A stretch of DNA of 64,000 nt from Verticillium longisporum (Eukaryota > Ascomycota > Sordariomycetes > Glomerellales > Plectosphaerellaceae), in assembly GCA_019188255.1 (NCBI GenBank), contig JAETXT010000009.1, positions 2,604,001 to 2,668,000 of the forward strand. Direction: 5' to 3'. Under the pieces are notes generated by a model. The model was given only the letters and a program-made list of their open reading frames with translations, ran no database searches and was not told the DNA's origin. Position 1 is the stretch's first letter. Each line of letters begins with the position of its first letter. Of this stretch, positions 56,869 through 64,000 are shown one piece after another. Made by a program: the position numbers and the translations under genes.

Positions 56869-57431
56869 TGTAAAGGTGATGAGTGGAGGATCACGTCACC
56901 TCTCCGTCCCCGCGGGGAAAGATCAGATGGCCGGCTCCTGAGTCGCTTCCTCTGTTCCTCGACGCAAGGTGGAGGGAGGGGAGGGCGCCTCCTTCCCGCT
57001 GATTAATCGTTGGCCCCACGAGGCAGGTCGGTGGGCAGGTAAAACCATGGCGTATCATATCGTATCGTATCGTATCGAGCGAGCCACGCCACTCAACACA
57101 AACCAAGGCCGTCTGGCATGTCGTGGCATGTCTGTCGATCAAGTTACTGTGGTGGGAGGCCCCAGAGGTGGTCCACCGCACTCAACTCAACTCACTCTCT
57201 TTTTCTCCCAGACGTGTGCATCAGAAAAATGCCTGCCTGGGTTGAAAGAGACGCTAGTGAAAGGCTGCACTGTAGCCGAGAATGGACTTCTGGAGATGGC
57301 TTCAAGGGACAAGGGCTGCAGGCCACAGCATGCATGGTTCCCCGGGTTGCATCTCATCAATGACGACCAACCCTTTTGTTATGCATCGATCCTAACGTTG
57401 CAATGGCAATGCTCATGCTATTCTTTCATCT

Positions 57432-57512
57432 GTAGCCTGACTTCTCAGTAGCCTGACATCTCGGTAGCCTGACATCTCGGTAGCCTGACATCTCGATAGC
57501 CTGACATCGTCT
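57432..57512 (+). repeat. 16-bp minisatellite
   Basis: Units of gtagcctgacatctcg: one variant copy (57432-57447), three perfect copies (57448-57495), one degenerate copy (57496-57512) and a partial copy after it. It is the cleanest minisatellite in the window. Confidence 0.85.
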
Positions 57513-58721
57513 GTAGCCTAACACGATAACGAGCACAGCGCGTCCATCAACCGGCTGATCCGGAGACCAGACGACGAGCAGGGCTGGCGCGCGTCGTCAA
57601 GCCCTCGAAATTCCTCCAATTCCAACTTTTATGCGGCTTTGAACGCACAGACGGTTGCTGCGCACGCAGCCTGCCACCCTGCCACCCCCGGCCCGCCATG
57701 ACATTGAAGCCTGGCGACGGGAAAGTGAGAATCGGGCGCGCCGACATGAGCGGCCCTCGCGTAGAAGAGAGTTCTGGACAATACTCGATGGACTTCTTCT
57801 TTCGACTGACCGGACCAGCGACTTGCCGGGGGCCTCGAGACCAGGGTGCAGCTCTGTATATGCTACAGTCTGCTGCGTTCGGTTTGGTTCGGCTTCCGTC
57901 CCAAATCCAAGGCCGATTGAGCCCTACCAGATTTGCCGATCTGATGATACAGCAACCCCTGACTAGCACCGACCTACCTGCATACCCATGATGAGAAGGG
58001 GGGGGGGGTCACTGGAAATCCCAAAAGGGGTTGTTCGTTCATGGGTAATTTCGGCCCAAAAGGGCCTTGGTGACACGTCTTGCCACGTTCCTTGACACTC
58101 GGGACTGCGCTCTCCAGGATCGCCCTGTTTGCCGCCACGAGCGACGGGCAGTTTCGTCGTCGCGCAGTCGTGCAGTCGTGCAGTTGCGCAGTCGCGCAGT
58201 CTCGTGTCCAAGGACGATGGCGAACCACAGAACCCGTCGATATATGGACTTGGGCTCCCGACTGGTTGCAAAGGGGCGTCCACTCAACGACGGCGTGCCT
58301 CTCTTGATTTCTTTTTCCCTTTCCCCACAACGACGACTCATCGCGCTCGTCCTGCGGGCACCCATCCACGGCGTGAGCCTGTAACAAGCTCGCGCACGCT
58401 CAGACACGCATGTCTGCCCTTGCAGTGCCTCATCCATAGTGCCGCCAGCCTGGCCAAAAAAAGACTGTCAAGACTGCCAGACGAACCACACACACACAAA
58501 CACACACACCAGATCGGCCAGACCGTTACAGCGCCGGCGTGCCAGTAGCTGGAAGTGGAGGAAGAAGAAGAAGAGGAGCTGGAGCCATGCAAATGCAAAT
58601 GCAACGGCGAGCAAACAAGAAAGAAAACGCCTAAAAGTGGTCAAGTCTTCTTCTTTCTTTCCTGCCCTTCGTCCCCTGCCCCGCCCCCTCCCCTCTCTCT
58701 CTCTCTCACCCCCTTGTCCCG

Positions 58722-58734
58722 TCGTTATATATCC
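58722..58734 (+). promoter_or_regulatory. TATA box candidate for the ERF4 gene
   Basis: The sequence gtcgttatatatcc, preceded by a CT-rich tract and followed by CT and CA dinucleotide runs, about 240 bases upstream of ATG 58970. Inference from motif and spacing. Confidence 0.5.
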
Positions 58735-58795
58735 ATAAGCAGGGCTGCTGTTCCCAAGCTTTTCTACCCTTCCGTCCACTGGCTGCCTAGCTTGC

Positions 58796-58800
<5 letters not shown>

Positions 58801-58828
<28 letters not shown>

Positions 58829-58829
58829 T
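58801..58829 (+). repeat. (CT)n-(CA)n dinucleotide tract
   Basis: A run of tctctctctc followed by about nine CA units in the predicted ERF4 leader. Confidence 0.8.
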
Positions 58830-58969
58830 TTGGTCCATTGCCTTCTTTTGATCACAGTTCATCCCGCTCTCTACGCCGACGAGCAACCTTAGCTGCCTCC
58901 GGGGGGGTACCAGGCCGGCCCTGAAGGCGCACGACGGAAGCGAGCTGAAGGACCGGGGAGGGGACCAGA

Positions 58970-61561
58970 ATGCTGGGACTCGATGCGCGCGCCGCTAGAC
59001 CGCTCTCGGCAGTCCCCCTAATTCGACCAAGAAGCCGCCCCTGCCACTGCAACGGTGACGGCCGCTGCACCGAGACGGCTGCACCTGCCTCGACACCCGT
59101 GCCTGCACCTGCCCTTGCCACTACTCCTTCCGCTGCCACTGCCACTGCCACGGCCACGGCCACGGCCACTGCCGTCGCTGCTGCTGCTGCTACCACCACG
59201 ACAGCACCTGCTGCTGCTCCTGCCTCGAGCTCGAGCCCGAACCTCGTCACACGGGCGCTCATCACCAACGGCCCCAGCTCCCGCGCCAGGTCCCAGTCCA
59301 GGTCCCAGTCCAGGTCCCGGTCCAGGTCTTCGTCCAGGTTTCCGTCTTGCTCCTGTTCCTCCTCCTCCTCCTCCTCCTGCTACTGGTGTCCATCTTCTTT
59401 TTTTCATCACCCACAAACACGCCCATCACCATCACCAACCCCGACACCAACACTGACCCCTCAACTCCTTCTCTCAACGTGCGATTCGGACCCATCGACT
59501 GCTAAGACTCTGCCAACTGCCCACCACCCGCTCCAGCAATCCGAGGTTTCCCATTTGGGCGACACCCCCACAAAACCTGCAGCACCCCCAACACCCTCCA
59601 AAGGCACAGTCGGAGCCGGAGTCAAAGCCAAAGCCAGAGGCACAGGCATATTCATAGGCACAAGCACAGGCACAGGCACAGCACCACCTAAACCCGCCGG
59701 CCACTCCTTTTTGGGCGACGCCTACTGGTACCACCCTCACCACCACCTCGCCGCCCACGACCAACTGGAGCGACGATCTCTCTTCCCGCTCGCCCTTGTA
59801 GCTGCGTCCCATTTCGCTTCCGCGCGACGCCAGCGACCCTTCCTCCTATCACTGCCGTCCGAGGATCTGGCTCATTCAATCCACCTCGACGCACCAACCC
59901 CCATCACCGCCGCGGCACCCTTCGAGACGACTTTGGTGAAGAGTCTTCGAACGCGACGCCGACCTGCTGCGCACCCCAGCCTTCCCCTTCCTCGCCTCCC
60001 GCTCCCTCACCCACTCCCACCATTACCACTAGCCTGCGACGGGACCGTCTCTTCGGCGGCTCGCCCCCCCTCGCCTTTCCCACGGCTTCCCACGCGAGAC
60101 AAGTTCCAGACTCCATCCCGTCGTCCACCATAGATGCATTTGCCAATCCACGCCTGACCACCCTCTCCCATCGTCAGCCTGTGTACCCCGGCGCTTCCAC
60201 CTTGCCGTCGCCTCCCGCACCCACCGCTCCTGTCCACCGCCGCTTCGAGTCAACGCGCGGTGCCGCCTACATCCCCCGCGAACCCTTCGTTCAATCACCC
60301 TTCCTCAGCAAAGCCTCCGCCACGCCTCGCCGCCTTCGTCGTCTGTCCGGCGCCGCCCACCTATGGAACCCGACAAACTCGACACCGCGACGTCCCACTG
60401 AAAATAAGTCGAGGCGACGGCGACCCTCGACGCCGCCACCTGCCAACGTCCCGCTATCCCATCCCGCCCTCGACAACTCGAGCGATCCTGCCGACCCCAT
60501 CACCACCGGCGCAGGCCACTATCCCCTGCTCACGCTACCCGAACTCCGACAATCCCGACGTTCCGGCTCGGGTCGCGGCAGTCTCCAATTCGACCACCGC
60601 GGCAACAGCGATCACCGTATCAGCCTGCCCCGGTCCGTGCGCCATTCGTACGACGAAAAGAGAGGAGCAACGAGCTCCAACCCTTCGCCAGTCGATCCCG
60701 AGCAGGCATCGGCCGGCTCCGTCCAACCCCAAGAGGTCGTCGACAAGGGCAAAGGAAAGGCCATCATGACACCGCAACCAGACGAACAGCAGAGGGGCTA
60801 CTCGAGGGACCGCTCGAGGGACCTCGAGCGGGGCCCCGACATCTTGGACCCTCGCCGCCACTCCAATCTCTCGGCCGGCGATGGTATCGGGTCTGCCATG
60901 TCCTCAGACTCGTCCATCATGGGCGAGGAGGTTGGCGACATGGGCGAAGAATGGGGCCCGCAGCACCCATGCTACCCCCATCTCAACCCACACGTACCTC
61001 TTGACTCTGCCGAATACCAGAACACGCGTATCATCCGCGTTCGCAGGGACTGGCTCATCGAAGGCGACCTCGCGCCGACCTTTTCTAACCTCTACCCGGA
61101 AATCCTGGATCCAGCTGGCTTGTCGGAGCAGGAGTTTCGCCGCGTCATTGAAAAGCTCAACGGCGAACTGATTCCCATCTTTAACCCCTACGACTGGAGG
61201 AATATCGTCGACAGCATGCTCGGACTCGTCACAGGCTGGCTGTGGGATGACTTTGGCCTGACGGGAGTCAAGGCACGCCTCACGAGGTTGGAGAACTGGA
61301 TGGACCAGTGGAACAAGGAAATCGAGAAGACGGCTGGAGCGTACGAGGGTGCTTCGGCCCCCAAGCTCATTCCCCTCCGGCGGACGGGCTACATGACTGT
61401 GAGTTCAGCACGATTCCTCTCCTCGCCCGAGATGCCGACTGACATGACGATAGCTGGACATACAAATATCAGACCCCGAGGTCGCCGCGGCACCCAGCAC
61501 CCCCGGTGCCTCGGCGACTGGCGTGATGCCCATGGAGCCACCAACAGCCGTGACGGCGTGA
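58970..61561 (+). CDS. ERF4: ERF4 subunit of Ras palmitoyltransferase (N-terminal frame unresolved)
   Basis: The C-terminal part is certain: one frame is open from 59692 to 61398, then a 55-nt GT-AG intron, then 61454-61561 ending TAVTA. The Golgin A7/ERF4 domain (PF10256) is seen in TRIIRVRRDWLIEGDLAPTF, FSNLYPEILDPAGLSEQEF, VIEKLNGELIPIFNPYDWRN and VTGWLWDDFGLTGVKARL. ERF4 (Shr5) partners the DHHC enzyme Erf2 at the ER to palmitoylate Ras. Upstream, this frame has no ATG before about 60766 and stops at 59689. The likely ATG at 58970 lies in another frame that is open to 60133, and a third frame also looks coding around 59585-59800. The 59.1-59.7 kb stretch is Ala/Thr/Ser/Arg-Gln low complexity with 12-bp repeats, so one or more indels, or an unseen intron, probably join these frames. 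Confidence 0.75.
59286..59342 (+). repeat. 12-bp imperfect tandem repeat in the ERF4 N-terminal region
   Basis: Four to five copies of a caggtcccagtc-type unit. They translate as Ser-Arg-Ser-Gln or Pro-Gly-Pro-Ser depending on frame. Confidence 0.7.
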
Positions 61562-62507
61562 GCACGTTTGCGGGCGTCGGACTTTTTTTTTTGGTCTTTT
61601 TTCCTTGCCCTCCGCTTCACAGATCCTATTCATGTTCTATGTTGTTTTAATTGTCTACATGGGAAGGGGGGCGCCTCGGCATCCCACGAAACGTTTACGT
61701 TTTTCACGACCTGGGTTCTCTCGCGGGGTAGATATCCAGTTGTTTGCTCATACTCGCCACTTTATACCAAGGCATGGCGCGGCGTCCGGTTTCTGGCTTT
61801 GGCAGTCGAGGGAGGGGAGAGGTGCATGGCTGTTGTACGTTGTTGGTGGATGCATCGGCGTGGTTCGGCTCGACTGCGAGGTGTCTTTGCATATACAGGG
61901 TTTCTAGTGAATACAGTATTGGCCTTGTCGGCCTTGGGTTCAGACTTGTCCGTAGGCGCCTGATGAGATGCTGTTGTGGCCGGCGGTCCATGACTAGCTG
62001 CCTGCGACTAGTAGTCCATGATCAACAGCTGCTCCGTAGATGTCACCTTTGACAGCGCAAAATGTCACGAGCATGAAGCTCACTAGCAAGGAACTTTAAG
62101 AAATGGGACACAATCAAGACGCGAGCAGCGAGGCGACAAAAAATTCAACGCCAGCATGCTGATGCACTAGTAAACTCGCTACAGGGCAGAGCACCGCCCT
62201 GACATGAAAACGGCACGTCGTGGCAACGAAGACGAAAACGCTCTCTCAGTCCGTCGAGGGGGGAAACTAGCGAGAGAATAAAGCCTCTACAAGCAAAAGG
62301 GGAAGCCAGAAGGAAACAAGATCAACGTCGGGGAACTCTTTCCCTGATACCAAGTCGCTGCGCATCTTCTTCTTTTTCCATCCAGCATGCTTCGTGCCCC
62401 GATCCCTGTTTTCACCCACGTCACCAGAAAATCGACCCCTCTCACGCTTCTCGCGCTTCTCACGCTTCTCACGCCCCGAATCATCTACAGACCCCGACTG
62501 GAGGCCG
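61562..62507. other. convergent 3' region ERF4 / STE3
   Basis: About 946 bases between convergent genes, with a T10 run near 61583 and four copies of a 9-bp cttctcacg unit (about 62438-62475) close to the STE3 stop. No gene is supported. Confidence 0.5.
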
Positions 62508-64000
62508 TCACCGCGCATGCATGGAGATGGACGTCTCGACCGTGACGGCCCGCGCGTCCTCGGCACCGTTGGGCCTGCCGGCGTGCTGGCCGGCGGCGGC
62601 GTCCTCGCCGTCGTCATCCGACCACACGCGCGTGGCTGTGCGCTCGCGGTCCTGGGGGGGCAGGTACGCGAGGCTCACGTCCGAGCCGGCGCTGCGGGGG
62701 GCTGCGTCGGCAGGCAGCGGCTGGAGGGCCATGTGGGACGAGGAGGAACGGGGTCCAGGTCGGTGCGGGCGGGCGCGGGGGCCGGCGAGGAATCGCGGCA
62801 GCGGGAGGGTCGGCAGGGCGAGGCTCGTGCGGAACAGAAAGGGGTTGCGGTGCGGCTGTTTTGGTGGTGCGGGAGAGGGGGCGCGAGGGGGTGTTTGTGC
62901 TGCTGCTTCGACGTCGACGGGCATGATGAGGTCGGGCAGGCTGTGCGACGGGTGGCTGTGGCGAGCGGTGCTGCTGGAGGGGCTGCTGCTGCTGTGGTGG
63001 CTCAGCTGGCGAGTGGTTGCACGCAGGCTGGGCTTGAGGGTGCTGGTCGTCGTCGTGTCACTGTGGATGAGAAGAGGGCGTTAATAAATTTGTGAACACA
63101 ATGGATATGTGAAGATGGGTCTGAAAGGTCAACACGGTTGTGGAGGACGACTTACGTTCGCGCGCCCCATGAGCCGGTGCCGCTGCGGCTGCCGCTGCCG
63201 CTTTGGTCGCTGAAGTTGTAGCCGTCGCTGTGGTGCAGACGTGGGAACATGGAGCCGAGGCCCACGGCGAGCACGGCATGGCGATACATGCGGCGGGCGT
63301 CGACGGTGATGCCAAAGTAGATGAAGATGACGACGGTCGTCAGGATCGGAATGTACTTGTTGTTGAGGAAGATCCACGGCACCTGGGTGGACGGCATGAA
63401 GACGATCGAGTCCCAGGGAAAGGGGGCGGCCTCGTAGCGGATCTTGTGGAAGTCAAAGGGCTGCAAAGGAAAACTGCTGAGGCCGTTGAGGACCGCGTGC
63501 GCCAGCTGCAGGGGCAGGTAGGGGATGAGGACGGAGATGGTCATGAAGTAGAGCCTGCGCCTGGTGCGGTTCTGACGCGAGGAGGCCGAGCTGTTGGAAG
63601 ACAGTGCAGTCTGCATTCCTCTTCGAAGCTCACGATAGCGTTTAAAGGTCAAGACTAGTTTCTGTTAGACGACTTGTTTCGCGGAAGTGAAGTGATGAGA
63701 GGAGAGGCCGAGGTCACGGGGACGTACTGGAATAAAAGGCCGAGACCAGGGCAAGAAGAGGCGCGGGCAGCAGAAAGAATACAAAGTAAGGCCAGCTGCC
63801 ATGGACCCTCCAGTCGCAACCCACGAGGGTGATGATGATGTATCGCTGCGCCGTCAACGGATAGATCCACGCCATCTGGATGAGGGGGATCGGGAACATG
63901 ATGAGAGCCTGGATGAGATTCTTCTTCCGCTTTTCCCTGTGGGTCAGGGGATTCGCGCGCAGCATGTTGACTTGGTCGGAGAGGTTGCGACTGATGGCCA
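62508..64000 (-). CDS. STE3: STE3-type a-factor pheromone receptor (5' end outside window)
   Basis: Minus-strand exons 63728-64000 (cut by the window edge), 63156-63654 and 62508-63060, with GT-AG introns joining SAFYS to ILTFKRYRE and GART to DTTTTS. It is a seven-helix GPCR of the STE3 family (N. crassa PRE-1), which binds the lipid-modified a-factor pheromone. Seen: MFPIPLIQMAWIYPLTAQRY, GSWPYFVFFLLPAPLLALVS, the basic third loop FKRYRELRRGMQTAL, RRRLYFMTISVLIPYLPLQL, WDSIVFMPSTQVPWIFLNN and PILTTVVIFIYFGITVDARRMYR. The cytoplasmic tail of about 260 residues is Ser/Pro/Arg-rich and ends SISMHAR. Helices 1-2 and the start lie beyond 64000. Confidence 0.88.

Larger units (their letters stand above)
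56214..58969. other. 2.8-kb divergent, repeat-rich intergenic region
   Basis: Lies between divergent genes, so it holds both promoters. It contains a cluster of CCTAGG-type palindromes (56548-56870), a tatcg pentamer near 57055-57080, a 16-bp minisatellite at 57432-57512, a 9-bp cgcagtcgt repeat near 58160-58200, a TATA box at 58724 and CT/CA dinucleotide runs at 58695-58830. No credible coding frame. Confidence 0.5.

Noticed and set aside
57432..57512. Possible CRISPR-like array
   Set aside because: Units are contiguous 16-bp repeats without spacers, in a eukaryotic genome; it is a minisatellite.
1..64000. Secondary-metabolite, toxin or defence gene cluster
   Set aside because: The genes are unrelated core functions; the single ligase, reductase and GFA protein are not adjacent to any polyketide or peptide synthetase.

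Overview
The window is nuclear DNA of a filamentous ascomycete. The evidence is split genes with short GT-AG introns (about 50-140 nt), strong G/C preference at third codon positions, long gene-free stretches rich in simple repeats, and family content typical of Sordariomycetes: a STE3-type pheromone receptor, a Pob3-type FACT subunit, a GH1 beta-glucosidase and an ERF4 protein with a long low-complexity N-terminus. Hypocreales is my best guess; this is inference and was not tested by any search.

Layout, left to right. (1) 0.7-14 kb is a compact housekeeping block: a DUF2423 nucleolar-type protein (+), GPI ethanolamine phosphate transferase 2/LAS21 (+), condensin subunit 3/YCG1 (-), ribosome-biogenesis RNA-binding protein NOP4 (+) and a NIPA-type magnesium transporter (-). 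(2) 14.5-15.7 kb holds an unrecognised soluble protein (+), followed by about 9.4 kb with no gene I can support. (3) 25-34 kb: a large serine/proline-rich unknown protein (+), a bHLH transcription factor with an SREBP-type tyrosine (-) and an acyl-CoA synthetase (-). (4) 34.7-44.2 kb: FACT subunit POB3 (+), an aldo-keto reductase (+), a GFA-fold zinc protein (+) and a GH1 beta-glucosidase (+). (5) 44.7-50.3 kb: an SBF/SLC10A7-like transporter (-) and a secreted-type multi-pass DUF4203 protein with a very long disordered tail (-). (6) About 4.4 kb without genes, then a membrane/coiled-coil unknown (-), a repeat-rich gap, the ERF4 subunit of Ras palmitoyltransferase (+) and, cut by the right edge, a STE3 a-factor-type receptor (-).

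The genes do not form a pathway cluster; most are single-copy core genes. No CRISPR, rRNA, tRNA, transposon or secondary-metabolite cluster was seen, and I found no credible new multi-gene system. The strongest signal is technical but important. Six conserved genes (LAS21, NOP4, the acyl-CoA ligase, POB3, the GH1 enzyme and the SBF transporter) carry apparent one-base indels, nearly all in short homopolymers, and correcting them by one base restores conserved family motifs. NOP4 and POB3 are essential in yeast, so base-calling error is likelier than pseudogenisation. Biological oddities worth a look are a perfect 19-bp hairpin across the POB3 stop codon, a degenerate nucleophile motif in the GH1 enzyme, polyglutamine inserted in the loop of the bHLH domain, two stop-free introns of length 3n, and a dispersed intergenic palindrome centred on CCTAGG.
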